In this document: in pieces, positions 26,450 through 35,417 of the stretch
Position numbering within the stretch: the stretch's first letter is position 1
Layout of the letters: every line of letters starts with the position of its first letter
Source: Bradyrhizobium roseum
GTDB lineage: Bacteria; Pseudomonadota; Alphaproteobacteria; Rhizobiales; Xanthobacteraceae
Direction: 5' to 3'
DNA length: 64,000 nt
Assembly (NCBI RefSeq): GCF_030413175.1
Contig: NZ_CP129212.1
Location: 186,001 to 250,000, forward strand
The notes under the pieces: model-generated
The model's database searches: none
What the model was told of the DNA's origin: nothing
The model's input: the letters and a program-made list of their open reading frames with translations, nothing else
Position numbers and translations under genes: made by a program

Positions 26450-27898
26450 ATGACGTTTAAACGTCCCTATGGCGCGGGACTGGCCGCCCTCGCAGTCGGC
26501 ATGTTCGCCGCAACCGCGGCCTACGCCGAACCGACCGTCAACAAGGGCGACAATGCCTGGATGCTGACATCGACAGTGTTGGTGCTGTTGATGACCATTC
26601 CCGGCCTGGCGCTGTTCTACGGCGGTCTTGTCCGTTCCAAGAACATGCTCTCGGTGCTGATGCAGGTGTTCTACACCGTCTGCATCGTCACCCTGCTCTG
26701 GGCGCTCTACGGCTACAGCCTCTCCTTCACCGGCGGGTCCGACTTCATCGGCGGCTTCTCCAAGGCCTTCCTGATGGGCGTGACCACGGAGACAAAGGCG
26801 GCGACCTTCAGCGTCGACGCCAACATCTCCGAGCTGATCTACGTCTGCTTCCAGATGACGTTCGCGTGCATCACCCCTGCCCTCATCGTCGGCGCCTTTG
26901 CCGAGCGCATGAAGTTCGCTGCGATCGCGCTGTTCGTTCCGCTCTGGGTCACGCTGATCTACTTCCCGATCGCGCACATGGTCTGGTACTGGCAGGGTCC
27001 GGACCTGATCCAGGACGCCGCCAAGGCGCTCGCCGCCGCGGCTGACGGTGCGGCCAAGACCGCCGCCCAGGCCAAGCTCGACGAACTCAACGCCGATGCC
27101 GGCTTCATCTTCAAGAAGAGCGCGATCGACTTCGCGGGCGGCACCGTGGTGCACATCAATGCCGGTATCGCCGGCCTTGTCGGTGCGCTGCTGATCGGCA
27201 AGCGCGTCGGCTACGGCAAGGAGCTGATGGCCCCGCACTCGCTGACCATGACCATGATCGGCGCTTCGCTGCTCTGGGTCGGCTGGTTCGGCTTCAACGC
27301 CGGATCGAACCTCGAAGCCTCCGGCGGTGCCGCGCTCGCCATGACCAACTCCTTCGTTGCGACCGCAGCGGCGGCGATGTCCTGGATGTTCGCGGAATGG
27401 ATCGTCAAGGGCCATCCCTCGGTGCTCGGCGCTCTGTCGGGCGCAGTGGCGGGCCTCGTGGCTGTCACGCCAGCGGCCGGTTACGCCGGTCCGATGGGTG
27501 CGATCGTGCTCGGCCTCGTGGTCGGCGTCGCCTGCCTGTTCTTCTGTACCGTGGTGAAGAACTCGCTCGGCTATGACGACTCGCTCGACGTGTTCGGCGT
27601 CCATTGTGTCGGCGGCATCATCGGCGCGATCGGCACCGGCATCCTGGTGAACCCGGCCCTCGGTGGCGCTGGGATCATCGATTACACCGCCGTTCCGCCG
27701 AAGGTCGCGGACTACGACTTCGCGGCGCAGATGATCGCCCAGCTCTGGGGCGTCTGCACCACGCTGGTGTGGTCGGGCATCGGTTCGGCGATCCTCTTCA
27801 AGGTCGTGGACGTCATCGTCGGCCTGCGTGTCAACGTCGAAACCGAGCGTGAAGGCCTCGACGTCACCGAGCACACCGAGCGCGCCTACAACATGTGA
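26450..27898 (+). CDS. amtB: Ammonium transporter (second copy)
   Basis: This ammonium channel has 482 residues. Residues 1-25 form a signal peptide ending AYAEP. The pore histidines lie in VVHINAGIAGLV and VFGVHCVGG. It differs from the upstream AmtB by an insert of about 40 residues rich in alanine and lysine (AAKALAAAADGAAKTAAQAK) in the loop before the first histidine helix. Codon use is strongly biased, suggesting high expression. It forms an operon with the preceding glnK and ends in a strong intrinsic terminator. Confidence 0.95.
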   Translation: MTFKRPYGAGLAALAVGMFAATAAYAEPTVNKGDNAWMLTSTVLVLLMTIPGLALFYGGLVRSKNMLSVLMQVFYTVCIVTLLWALYGYSLSFTGGSDFIGGFSKAFLMGVTTETKAATFSVDANISELIYVCFQMTFACITPALIVGAFAERMKFAAIALFVPLWVTLIYFPIAHMVWYWQGPDLIQDAAKALAAAADGAAKTAAQAKLDELNADAGFIFKKSAIDFAGGTVVHINAGIAGLVGALLIGKRVGYGKELMAPHSLTMTMIGASLLWVGWFGFNAGSNLEASGGAALAMTNSFVATAAAAMSWMFAEWIVKGHPSVLGALSGAVAGLVAVTPAAGYAGPMGAIVLGLVVGVACLFFCTVVKNSLGYDDSLDVFGVHCVGGIIGAIGTGILVNPALGGAGIIDYTAVPPKVADYDFAAQMIAQLWGVCTTLVWSGIGSAILFKVVDVIVGLRVNVETEREGLDVTEHTERAYNM

Positions 27899-27978
27899 GT
27901 TCTCCCGGGGGGTGATCTCCCAAGGTCATCCCCACAACTCCGGTCCGGGCACATACCCGGCAATGCCCTGGCCGTTGA

Positions 27979-28014
27979 GGGGCTCCAGCGCAAGTTGGAG
28001 CCCCTTTCTTTTTG
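27979..28014 (+). terminator. Intrinsic terminator after second amtB
   Basis: GGGGCTCCA (27979-27987) pairs perfectly with TGGAGCCCC (27996-28004) over an 8-nt loop and is followed by TTTCTTTTT. It lies 80 bp after the amtB stop. Confidence 0.93.
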
Positions 28015-28029
28015 GCGACAAACCCGGCG

Positions 28030-28209
28030 CTATAGCTTGAAGCCCCCGCGGTAGTAGATACTCGCCAGAATCCAGAATAGCCCGAGCCCGCCAAGAGCGC
28101 CCACGATTCCCCGAACCGTCGGAGGCAGTTCCGCACCGTATCGCATGCCGGCCAAGGTGCCCGTGATAAGGAACAGAAGCATAATCAGGCCGGGAATGCG
28201 GTTCTTCAT
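28030..28209 (-). CDS. Small membrane protein, 59 aa
   Basis: The product starts MKNRIPGLIMLLFLITGTLA and ends IYYRGGFKL. It has two predicted membrane helices, residues 6-22 and about 35-50, joined by a short loop with RYGAELPPTVRG. Its ATG overlaps the stop of the preceding small gene as ATGA, a sign of translational coupling. I do not recognise the family. It is the last gene of the vapB-vapC-small-gene series. Confidence 0.65.
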   Translation of the reverse strand: MKNRIPGLIMLLFLITGTLAGMRYGAELPPTVRGIVGALGGLGLFWILASIYYRGGFKL

Positions 28210-28367
28210 TGGCTCGTCTTGGACTTTGGTGCAGCCTTTGCGAGCGCTCCCAACTTCGCTTCCAACGACTCCTTACTTTTGTCCGCACCGACGCAGCGGG
28301 CGACGGAAACAGGGTCGTTTCCTAACCGTTGGCCGCCTGAGGTTGTGTTTTGGCTTTCGAGCGGCAT
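28206..28367 (-). CDS. Small soluble protein, 53 aa, behind vapC
   Basis: The frame MPLESQNTTSGG...PKSKTSQ is in phase with vapC and begins 21 nt after its stop. The sequence is hydrophilic, with a lysine/alanine-rich helical C-terminus (KESLEAKLGALAKAAPK), which is protein-like rather than random. It overlaps the next small gene by ATGA. No good ribosome-binding site precedes the ATG, so translation might depend on vapC. Function unknown. Confidence 0.5.
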   Translation of the reverse strand: MPLESQNTTSGGQRLGNDPVSVARCVGADKSKESLEAKLGALAKAAPKSKTSQ

Positions 28368-28388
28368 CGCAGCAGCGGTGGATGGGCA

Positions 28389-28799
28389 TCATGCGCTTGG
28401 CTCCGGCGCGATGAGCATCACGGCCGGGAAGTAGGTTCGATAGCGCCGCGTATCACGCGTCAAAAGCGGAAGTTTTTCGACCGCTGCATGCGCGCCAATG
28501 AAAAAATCCGGCAGCACGCTGCTGCGGACACCGCCCGCGTTGCGGTATTGAACGGAAGCCTTGCCTGCAAGGAACAGCGCCATCCTTGGTATCGGTGCGA
28601 CGGTGATGCCGGCATCCAACAAAGCTTGTTCGAAATCCTCGATCTTCGGAAAGCGGATCGACGTTTCTGCAAAGATGACGTCATTGATCAGGAGTGGACC
28701 TTCGAGAGCAGCGTCTTCCAGCTGCGCAAGCGACCACTCCCACCAGCCCGGGGTCTGCGTGAAAATATCCAGCAGGACGTTCGAATCCACCAGCGTCAC
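28389..28799 (-). CDS. vapC: VapC-type PIN-domain toxin
   Basis: This is a predicted magnesium-dependent ribonuclease toxin of 136 residues. PIN-domain acidic residues are seen in TLVDSNVLLDIF (first aspartate), INDVIFAETS (glutamate) and VLPDFFIGAHA (aspartate), with RDTRRYRTYFP near the end. Start is GTG 28799, three bases after the vapB stop, the usual tight toxin-antitoxin spacing. Family members cleave tRNA or rRNA; the target here is unknown. Two small genes follow on the same strand. Confidence 0.92.
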   Translation of the reverse strand: MTLVDSNVLLDIFTQTPGWWEWSLAQLEDAALEGPLLINDVIFAETSIRFPKIEDFEQALLDAGITVAPIPRMALFLAGKASVQYRNAGGVRSSVLPDFFIGAHAAVEKLPLLTRDTRRYRTYFPAVMLIAPEPSA

Positions 28800-28802
28800 G
28801 AG

Positions 28803-29033
28803 CTAATCCCCGCGGGTGATGGCCATGATTTCGTCGGTGGACGGACCGGGGCCGGCGATACCGACAAGCTTGGCAAAACGGCTTGGCGGCCTTGTCCCAT
28901 CGGCTTTTTCAATCACGATGCTCCCGTCGGCGGCGCGCCGGAACTCGACCTGGCTTCCGGGGCTGATCCCGAGATGCTCGCGAACGGGCTTCGGAATGGT
29001 CACTTGGCCTTTGCTCGTAACGGTGGTTGCCAT
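28803..29033 (-). CDS. vapB: VapB-type antitoxin, AbrB/MazE fold
   Basis: The 76-residue protein has an N-terminal swapped-hairpin AbrB DNA-binding domain (TTVTSKGQVTIPKPVREHLG) and a flexible C-terminal tail that should wrap the VapC active site. Start is ATG 29033, with GGAG about 9 bases upstream. The region just upstream carries two copies of GGTAATACC overlapping a promoter, the expected autoregulatory arrangement. Confidence 0.92.
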   Translation of the reverse strand: MATTVTSKGQVTIPKPVREHLGISPGSQVEFRRAADGSIVIEKADGTRPPSRFAKLVGIAGPGPSTDEIMAITRGD

Positions 29034-29052
29034 GGCAAACTCCGAAGGTGCC

Positions 29053-29096
29053 GGTAATACCCGTCGATGATATGGTAATACCAAGCAAATTGTCCA
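29053..29096 (-). promoter_or_regulatory. vapBC promoter and operator
   Basis: On the minus strand a -35 TGGACA (29096-29091), an 18-bp spacer and a -10 TATCAT (29072-29067) form a fair promoter. GGTAATACC, an odd-length palindrome, occurs at 29053-29061 and 29074-29082. One copy lies in the spacer and one just after the -10, exactly 21 bp (two turns) apart. VapB or VapBC binding here would repress transcription. Confidence 0.68.
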
Positions 29097-29110
29097 GTCG
29101 GCACCGATGG

Positions 29111-29125
29111 TTAATCGCGTCTTAA
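29111..29125. promoter_or_regulatory. CtrA consensus site
   Basis: TTAATCGCGTCTTAA matches the alphaproteobacterial CtrA motif TTAA-N7-TTAA perfectly and is flanked by GG and CC, giving a TTAACC half. It lies 86 bp upstream of the aminotransferase start and 15 bp behind the vapBC -35. Control of the aminotransferase-ftsK unit by the cell-cycle regulator CtrA is plausible. Confidence 0.6.
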
Positions 29126-29210
29126 CCTCGCCGTATCTATGGTGTTTTGACGTGTTTGCGGCTTGGGGCAGGTTCCTGGGCCGCAAGAGAAAGTGCTGGC
29201 GTATCAAGAC

Positions 29211-30434
29211 ATGGCAATAACCGCTTCTTCCGGCGTGGCGCAGGGCGCCGGCAGTGCACCTGCCGGTCAGGCCGAGCGCTCGCCCTTTATCCGCACCACC
29301 GAACTGCTCGCGCCGTACCAGCCTGCCAAGCCATTGATCACACTGTCGTTGGGCGAGCCGCAGCATCCTGTGCCGGATTTTGTCGGGCCGGTGCTGGCAA
29401 AGCATATCGCCGATTTCGGCCGCTATCCGCTCGCCCGCGGCATCGAGCCGTTTCGCCGCGCGGCCTCGAACTGGCTGTCGAACCGGTTTCACCTTCCGCG
29501 GCCGATCGACCCCGAAAGCGAGATCTTGGTCTTGAGCGGCAGCCGCGAGGGGCTGGTGTTCGCGGCGATCGCCGCCGCCCGTTACGTCGGCCCGCGCAAG
29601 GGCAAGCCCGCGATCCTGATGCCCAATCCGTTTTATCCGGCCTATGGCGCCGGCACCCGTGCGGCCGGTTGCGAACTGATTTACCTGCCGACGACGGTCG
29701 CCAACGGATTTCTGCCGGATCTCGACACGCTCGACGAGGCGACGCTGGCCCGCACCGTCGCATTCTTCATCGCTTCCCCGGCCAATCCGCAAGGCGCGGT
29801 CGCCACCCGCGATTACTTCACGAGATTGAAGCAACTCGCCGATCAGTATGGCTTCATGATCCTGAGTGACGAGTGCTATTCCGAAATCTACACGCGGCAG
29901 GCGCCGGGCAGCGCGCTGGAATGCGCCGGGCCCGATTTCACCAACGTCGTGGCGTTCCAGTCGCTCTCCAAGCGCTCCAACCTGCCCGGCATGCGCGTCG
30001 GCTTTGCCGCCGGCGACAAAAGATTTCTCGCGGCCTATCACGAGTTGCGCAATGTCGCCGCCCCCCAGGTGCCGGTGCCGCTGCAGCATGTCGCGGTCGC
30101 CGCTTACAGCGACGAAGCGCATGTCGAGGAAAACCGCAGGCTCTACCGCATCAAGTTCGATCTCGCCGACCAGATCCTCGGCAACCGCTACGGCTATGTG
30201 CGGCCGGCCGGCGGCTTCTGCGTCTGGCTCGACGTCTCCGCGCTCGGCGGCGACGAGGCCGTGGCGGTCAAGCTCTATCGGGATGCGGGCGTCCGCGTGA
30301 TTCCCGGCAGCTATCTGTCGCGGCCGCAGAACGATGGTTTCAATCCCGGCGCGGGCTACATCCGCCTCGCGCTCGTCTCCGACAGTGAATCAACGGCCGA
30401 GGCGCTGCACCGGCTGGTCAACATTCTGGATTAG
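29211..30434 (+). CDS. PLP-dependent class I/II aminotransferase, DapC-like
   Basis: This fold-type I aminotransferase has 407 residues. SLSKRSNLPGMRVGF contains the PLP-binding lysine, DECYSEIY the PLP-nitrogen aspartate, and ASPANPQG the substrate-binding turn. The segment TLSLGEPQHPVPDFV resembles N-succinyldiaminopimelate aminotransferases (DapC), so a role in lysine and peptidoglycan precursor synthesis is likely but not proved. ATG 29211 is used; GTG 29193 in the same frame is possible. The ftsK start lies 12 bp downstream, so the pair is co-transcribed, with a CtrA consensus ahead. Confidence 0.83.
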   Translation: MAITASSGVAQGAGSAPAGQAERSPFIRTTELLAPYQPAKPLITLSLGEPQHPVPDFVGPVLAKHIADFGRYPLARGIEPFRRAASNWLSNRFHLPRPIDPESEILVLSGSREGLVFAAIAAARYVGPRKGKPAILMPNPFYPAYGAGTRAAGCELIYLPTTVANGFLPDLDTLDEATLARTVAFFIASPANPQGAVATRDYFTRLKQLADQYGFMILSDECYSEIYTRQAPGSALECAGPDFTNVVAFQSLSKRSNLPGMRVGFAAGDKRFLAAYHELRNVAAPQVPVPLQHVAVAAYSDEAHVEENRRLYRIKFDLADQILGNRYGYVRPAGGFCVWLDVSALGGDEAVAVKLYRDAGVRVIPGSYLSRPQNDGFNPGAGYIRLALVSDSESTAEALHRLVNILD

Positions 30435-30446
30435 TCGCAGGGCCCC

Positions 30447-32903
30447 ATGAGCATGCCAGCGATCGAACGTGTTATTCCCCTGGTCGGCCATCTGCCGACC
30501 TCCATCCGCGACGCCCTTGCCCGGCGCCTGCGCGAGCTCGCAGGCCTCAGCCTGATCTCGCTCTCCGGCGTCGCCGCGGCGGCGTTGATGACCTGGTCGG
30601 TGCAGGACCCGAGCCTGAGCCACGCAACATCGCGCCCGATCCGCAACGTTCTGGGCTATCCCGGCGCGATCGGCGCCGATCTCCTGATGCAGATTCTCGG
30701 CCTCGGCGCGATCATGCTGATCCTGCCCGTCGCGGTGTGGGGCTGGCGCATGCTGACGCATCGGACCTTCGATCGTGAAGCGCTGCGGCTGGGATGCTGG
30801 ATTCTCTGCACGGTGATCGCGGCAGGCTTTGCAAGTTGCTGGCCGCATGGTGCGGGCTGGGCACTGCCGACCGGCCTTGGCGGCGTCGTCGGCGATGCGC
30901 TGGTGCGCGCGCCTGCGGTCGTGTTCGGCCCGGCCGGCTTCACCTACCGCCTCGTGCTCGGCATCATCCTGTTCGCGGCGACGTGCGCGGCCTTCCTGTT
31001 TGCCAGCGGCTGGGGCTCGCGTCCGAGAGAAGAAGAACTCACGCCGATCGAGGACGATGACACGCCCTTCCAGGAAGAAGAGGACCGCAGTTCGGTTTCG
31101 CTCGGCTGGATGTATCACGCGCTGATGAGCCTGAAGGCGCGGATCGGCTGGCTGATGAGCGCGGCCTACCGGTCGCTGGTGTCGAGTTCGCCGCCGCCTC
31201 GCAAGGCCTCGTTCGAACGTCAGGAGCCGAGCCTCAGCGGCCGTGCCGCGCCGGCACTGGCCCCTCCGGCGGACGAGGACGAGGAAGAAGAGGAGGACGA
31301 GGAGGACGAAGAAGAGGAGGAGGAGGAAGAAGCTCCGGTTGCGCGCGCTTCGCGCAAGAAGCCGGCGCCGCGTCCAGCCTCGCGCAAGTCCGACAAGTTC
31401 GAACTGCCTTCGGTCTCGATGCTGACGGCGCCCAAGGCGTCCGACCGGCAGCCGCTGAGCAAGGCCGAACTGGAGGCCAATTCGCGCGCGCTGGAAGGCG
31501 TGCTCGGCGATTTCGGCGTCCGCGGCGAGATCGTCAAGGCCAATCCCGGACCGGTGGTGACGCTGTACGAACTCGAGCCTGCACCCGGTATCAAATCCTC
31601 GCGCGTCATTGGCCTCGCCGACGACATCGCCCGCTCGATGAGCGCATTGTCGGCGCGTGTCGCCGTGGTCGCCGGCCGCAACGCCATCGGCATCGAACTG
31701 CCGAACGCGCATCGCGAAAAAGTCTATTTGCGCGAGCTGCTCACCGCAAAGGACGAGTCGCATGCCAAGCTGCCGCTCTGCCTCGGCAAGAACATCGGCG
31801 GCGAATCGATCATCATCGATCTGGCGCGCACGCCGCATATGCTGATCGCCGGCACCACCGGCTCCGGCAAATCGGTTGCCATCAACACCATGATCCTGAG
31901 CCTGGTCTACCGGCTGCGGCCGGATCAGTGCCGCCTGATCATGGTCGATCCGAAGATGCTCGAACTCTCCGTCTATGACGGTATTCCGCATCTGCTGACA
32001 CCGGTCGTGACCGATCCGAAGAAAGCGGTGGTGGCGCTGAAATGGGCCGTGCGCGAGATGGAAGAGCGCTACAAGAAGATGGCCAAGCTCGGCGTGCGCA
32101 ACATCGACGGCTACAACCAGCGCCTTCTCGAAGCCAAGGGCAAGGGCGAGGACCTGACGCGCACGGTACATACCGGATTCGACAAGGAAACCGGCAAGGC
32201 GATCTACGAGGAAGAAAAGCTCGACCTCGAACCGTTGCCCTACATCGTCATCATCGTCGACGAAATGGCCGACCTGATGATGGTGGCCGGCAAGGACATC
32301 GAAGGCGCGGTGCAGCGCCTCGCCCAGATGGCGCGCGCCGCCGGCCTGCATGTGATCCTCGCCACGCAGCGTCCATCGGTCGACGTCATCACCGGCACCA
32401 TCAAGGCGAATTTCCCGACCCGCATCGCATTCCAGGTCACCTCGAAGATCGACAGCCGCACCATTCTGGGCGAGATGGGCGCCGAGCAACTGCTTGGCCA
32501 GGGCGACATGCTCTACATGGCCGGCGGCGGCCGCATCAGCCGCGTGCACGGACCCTTTGCCTCCGACGAGGAAGTCGAAAAGGTCGTACGGCACCTCAAG
32601 ACGCAGGGTCAGCCGGAATATCTCGAAGCGGTCACAGCGGAAGAGCCGACCGAAGAGGACGGCGCGGTGTTCGATTCCACCGGCATGGGCGGGGACGGCG
32701 GCGGCGATCTGTTCTCGCAGGCGGTTGCGATCGTCAAGCGCGACCGCAAGGCCTCCACCTCCTACATTCAACGTCGGCTGCAAATCGGCTATAACCGCGC
32801 GGCGTCACTGATGGAACGGATGGAACTCGAAGGCATCGTCGGGGCTGCCAACCATGCCGGCAAGCGCGAAATTCTGGTGGCTGAGGAAGAGGACGGATTC
32901 TAG
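30447..32903 (+). CDS. ftsK: DNA translocase FtsK
   Basis: This septal DNA pump of 818 residues links chromosome-dimer resolution to division. Four membrane helices lie in residues 24-185. A short linker follows with a run of about 20 nearly uninterrupted Glu/Asp residues at 275-295. The motor has Walker [10 protein letters not shown] (469-477) and Walker [15 protein letters not shown]. The C-terminal winged-helix gamma domain ([17 protein letters not shown]) recognises KOPS sequences. The linker is acidic rather than the Pro/Gln-rich linker of E. coli. Start ATG 30447 follows the aminotransferase by 12 bp. Confidence 0.97.
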   Translation: MSMPAIERVIPLVGHLPTSIRDALARRLRELAGLSLISLSGVAAAALMTWSVQDPSLSHATSRPIRNVLGYPGAIGADLLMQILGLGAIMLILPVAVWGWRMLTHRTFDREALRLGCWILCTVIAAGFASCWPHGAGWALPTGLGGVVGDALVRAPAVVFGPAGFTYRLVLGIILFAATCAAFLFASGWGSRPREEELTPIEDDDTPFQEEEDRSSVSLGWMYHALMSLKARIGWLMSAAYRSLVSSSPPPRKASFERQEPSLSGRAAPALAPPADEDEEEEEDEEDEEEEEEEEAPVARASRKKPAPRPASRKSDKFELPSVSMLTAPKASDRQPLSKAELEANSRALEGVLGDFGVRGEIVKANPGPVVTLYELEPAPGIKSSRVIGLADDIARSMSALSARVAVVAGRNAIGIELPNAHREKVYLRELLTAKDESHAKLPLCLGKNIGGESIIIDLARTPHMLIAGTTGSGKSVAINTMILSLVYRLRPDQCRLIMVDPKMLELSVYDGIPHLLTPVVTDPKKAVVALKWAVREMEERYKKMAKLGVRNIDGYNQRLLEAKGKGEDLTRTVHTGFDKETGKAIYEEEKLDLEPLPYIVIIVDEMADLMMVAGKDIEGAVQRLAQMARAAGLHVILATQRPSVDVITGTIKANFPTRIAFQVTSKIDSRTILGEMGAEQLLGQGDMLYMAGGGRISRVHGPFASDEEVEKVVRHLKTQGQPEYLEAVTAEEPTEEDGAVFDSTGMGGDGGGDLFSQAVAIVKRDRKASTSYIQRRLQIGYNRAASLMERMELEGIVGAANHAGKREILVAEEEDGF

Positions 32904-33115
32904 GGCGTTTTCGGGCTAAAACTGCCCGGACGTGATCCCCGGGATGGGCCGGTTCGCGTCAAGACAGCGCGTCAAAGCGACTAAAATGGCTCCAGGGCTC
33001 CGAAGGTAAATTCGGTGCAACGATTTTCACGTAAAAACGATACCTCCTTTGGCCCAAAGCAAGATAAAATGGCCGGCAGCGGGATGCATCGTCGAAGAGA
33101 GATCCGAAATACCTG

Positions 33116-33925
33116 ATGAAACAGTACCTCTTCCATCGCAGGCTGCGTTCCGGACTGGCCCTTCTGACCGTCGCATCCATTGCGGGCATTGCAACGCCAT
33201 CGCCGGCGCAGAACGTGCCGGTTCCAAAATCCGCCCCCAAGGTCCGCGAAGGCGGCGCGCAGCTGAGCGCGCAGGAAACCCGGGGGCCGTCGACCACCGG
33301 CGCCACCCAGGCGCCGCCTACCCCGGTGATTCCCGACCCGCGCCGTAACGTCCCCGCCAATATTTTTGCGACCTTCGACGCCAACCAGAAGGCACAGGCC
33401 GCCAAGGTCAGTTCCTATCTGTCCTCGTTGCAGACGCTGGTCGGAAACTTCGTCCAGGTCGGCCCCGATGGCAGCAAGACCAAGGGCGACTTCTACATCC
33501 AGAAACCGGGTAAGGTGCGCTTCGAATATGATGCGCCGAGCCCGATCGCGATCATCGCCGACGGCTCGTCCCTGGCGGTCCGCGACACCAAGCTTGCGAC
33601 CCAGGATATCTATCCGCTGTCGCAGACGCCGCTGCGCTTCCTGCTGTCGGACCGCATCGACCTGCTCAAGGACACCAATGTCGTCAATGTCACGGCCGAC
33701 GACATCTATATCAGCGTCACGATCGAGGAGAAGCAGGCGCTGATCGGCACCAGCCGGCTGATGCTGATGGTCGGCGTCAAGGACGGCCAGCTCAAGCAAT
33801 GGACGGTGACCGATCCGCAGGGATACGACACCACGATTGCGGTGTACAATCTGGACTCGTCCAAGAAGGTCGATCCCGGCCTCTTCAAAATCGACTTCAC
33901 CAATTACGTCACGCCTGCGAACTGA
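33116..33925 (+). CDS. LolA family outer-membrane lipoprotein carrier protein
   Basis: This periplasmic protein of 269 residues has a signal peptide (about 1-31, ending SPAQN) and a proline-rich stretch to about residue 80. A LolA-type fold follows: LSSLQTLVGNFVQVGPDG, then GDFYIQKPGKVRFEYD and PLRFLLSD. LolA ferries lipoproteins from LolCDE to the outer membrane. The long N-terminal extension is typical of alphaproteobacterial members. It follows ftsK by 212 bp and probably has its own promoter. The end is followed by a long imperfect hairpin. Confidence 0.88.
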   Translation: MKQYLFHRRLRSGLALLTVASIAGIATPSPAQNVPVPKSAPKVREGGAQLSAQETRGPSTTGATQAPPTPVIPDPRRNVPANIFATFDANQKAQAAKVSSYLSSLQTLVGNFVQVGPDGSKTKGDFYIQKPGKVRFEYDAPSPIAIIADGSSLAVRDTKLATQDIYPLSQTPLRFLLSDRIDLLKDTNVVNVTADDIYISVTIEEKQALIGTSRLMLMVGVKDGQLKQWTVTDPQGYDTTIAVYNLDSSKKVDPGLFKIDFTNYVTPAN

Positions 33926-33929
33926 GCGC

Positions 33930-33985
33930 GGCGCGTCTTCCTTCATGCTTTCCGCAGGATAGGCAAGGAAGTGAGGCGACGCGCC
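33930..33985. repeat. Imperfect inverted repeat after the LolA-like gene
   Basis: GGCGCGTC at 33930-33937 pairs with GACGCGCC at 33978-33985, and CTTCCTT next to it pairs with AAGGAAG at 33965-33971. The structure starts 5 bp after the stop codon but has no T-run. It could be a weak terminator or mRNA 3' stabiliser. Confidence 0.5.
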
Positions 33986-34106
33986 CACCAAACCTTGCGC
34001 CGATGCCGACAGATGGTGGGCTCGCTTTCGCTCAGCCTGCCCTTACGAAATTCGAGCTGTGGACAAGGCGCGCATCGCTCCGGAACCGTGGTATGACACG
34101 GCTCCC

Positions 34107-34922
34107 ATGCGGTTTTCCCTGACAACCTGGAATATCAATTCGGTGCGCCTGCGCATCGACATCGTCGCCAAATTCCTCAAATCGGCGCGGCCGGACGTGC
34201 TGTGCCTGCAGGAAACCAAATGCATCGACGACGCCTTTCCGTTGAAGCGCTTCAAGCGGCTCGGCTATGAGCACATCGCGCTGAACGGACAGAAAGGTTA
34301 TCACGGCGTCGCCATCGTCTCGAAATTGCCGTTCGAGACCACCGATATCAGGACCTTCTGCGACAAGATCGACTCACGCCACATCTCGGTGGCGTTCGGC
34401 GAAAAGGCGCAGCTCGCAAAGCCGCTGGTGCTGCATAATTTTTACGTGCCGGCGGGCGGTGACATTCCCGATCCCGCGCTCAACCCGAAATTCGATCACA
34501 AGCTGAAATTCCTCGACGAGATGAAGGCGTGCGAACCGCTGCATCCGCGCGGCGATGACCGCCACATCCTGGTCGGCGATCTCAACGTTGCGCCGCACGA
34601 GAACGACGTGTGGTCGCACAAGCAGCTGCTCAAGGTGGTCTCGCACACGCCGATCGAATGCGAGAAGCTGTTGGCCGCGCAGGCCCATGGCGAATGGTTC
34701 GACGTCGCGCGCGAGCGGATCCCGCTTTCGGAAAAGGTCTATACGTGGTGGAGCTACCGCGCCGCCGACTGGACGGTGGGCGACCGCGGCCGGCGGCTCG
34801 ACCACATCTGGGTCTCGCGCGCGCTGAAGGACGGCATCAGCGATTTCAGGATCACCCGCGACGCCCGCGGCTGGGAGCGCCCGTCCGACCATGTGCCGGT
34901 GACGGTGACGCTGGAGGTGTAG
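34107..34922 (+). CDS. xthA: Exodeoxyribonuclease III
   Basis: This is an AP endonuclease and 3'-5' exonuclease of base-excision repair, 271 residues. Catalytic motifs include TTWNINSVRLR, LQETKCID with the metal-binding glutamate, VGDLNVAPHENDVW with the Asp/Asn pair, and the C-terminal RPSDHVPV with the Asp-His pair. ATG 34107 starts the conserved MRFSLTTWN; an earlier in-frame start would add residues absent from the family. It lies 181 bp after the LolA-like gene. Confidence 0.95.
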   Translation: MRFSLTTWNINSVRLRIDIVAKFLKSARPDVLCLQETKCIDDAFPLKRFKRLGYEHIALNGQKGYHGVAIVSKLPFETTDIRTFCDKIDSRHISVAFGEKAQLAKPLVLHNFYVPAGGDIPDPALNPKFDHKLKFLDEMKACEPLHPRGDDRHILVGDLNVAPHENDVWSHKQLLKVVSHTPIECEKLLAAQAHGEWFDVARERIPLSEKVYTWWSYRAADWTVGDRGRRLDHIWVSRALKDGISDFRITRDARGWERPSDHVPVTVTLEV

Positions 34923-34925
34923 CGA

Positions 34926-35366
34926 TCAGACGCTGAGCTTGGCGCCGGCCATCAGCATGTCGCTGGCGAGCTGGCTGGTGCGGGTGGCGAGTTCGTCGCG
35001 CAGCCGGCGGGCCGCGGCGGGGTCGCTTTCGAGGACGCGCTGAAACAGGCTGCGTGCGATCCGGATTACCGTCGCGTGGTCGAGCGCGACCGCGCTCGCC
35101 GGCCGCTTCATCGCAACGATCAGCGCCAGTTCGCCGATCAGCGAGCCCGGGCCCGCAACGACTTCGGCGCCGGCGTCCTCGACGCGGATCGAACCCCGCT
35201 GGACAATATAGCCGGCATCCGCCTCGTCGCCGGCATTGAACAGATAATCGCCAGGCGAGAAATCACGCTGTTCCGAACCGATCGCCAGCATGCGCAACGA
35301 CGCCGTTCCCAACAGGCGCAATGTCGGGACACGTTCGAGCAGGGCTATGTCAGCTTCGATCGACAT
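34926..35366 (-). CDS. Single-domain cyclic-nucleotide-binding protein
   Basis: The 146-residue protein consists of one CRP-type cNMP-binding domain with FSPGDYLFNAGDEADAGYIV and the phosphate-binding cassette GELALIVAMKRPASAVA. A helical C-terminus follows, without a helix-turn-helix, so it cannot act as a classical CRP regulator. It may bind cAMP or another nucleotide and act on partners. ATG 35366 follows AAGGA. It lies 51 bp downstream of the OmpR-type response regulator on the same strand and may share its transcript. Confidence 0.85.
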   Translation of the reverse strand: MSIEADIALLERVPTLRLLGTASLRMLAIGSEQRDFSPGDYLFNAGDEADAGYIVQRGSIRVEDAGAEVVAGPGSLIGELALIVAMKRPASAVALDHATVIRIARSLFQRVLESDPAAARRLRDELATRTSQLASDMLMAGAKLSV

Positions 35367-35417
35367 CGATCCTTGGCCGGGACGCACGAAAATGACGAAT
35401 CGGAGCGGTCGGTCGCA

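Noticed and set aside
30390..32783. A 797-codon minus-strand frame opposite ftsK
   Set aside because: Long only because of strong third-position GC bias in ftsK; the acidic linker is read as an artefactual low-complexity stretch.
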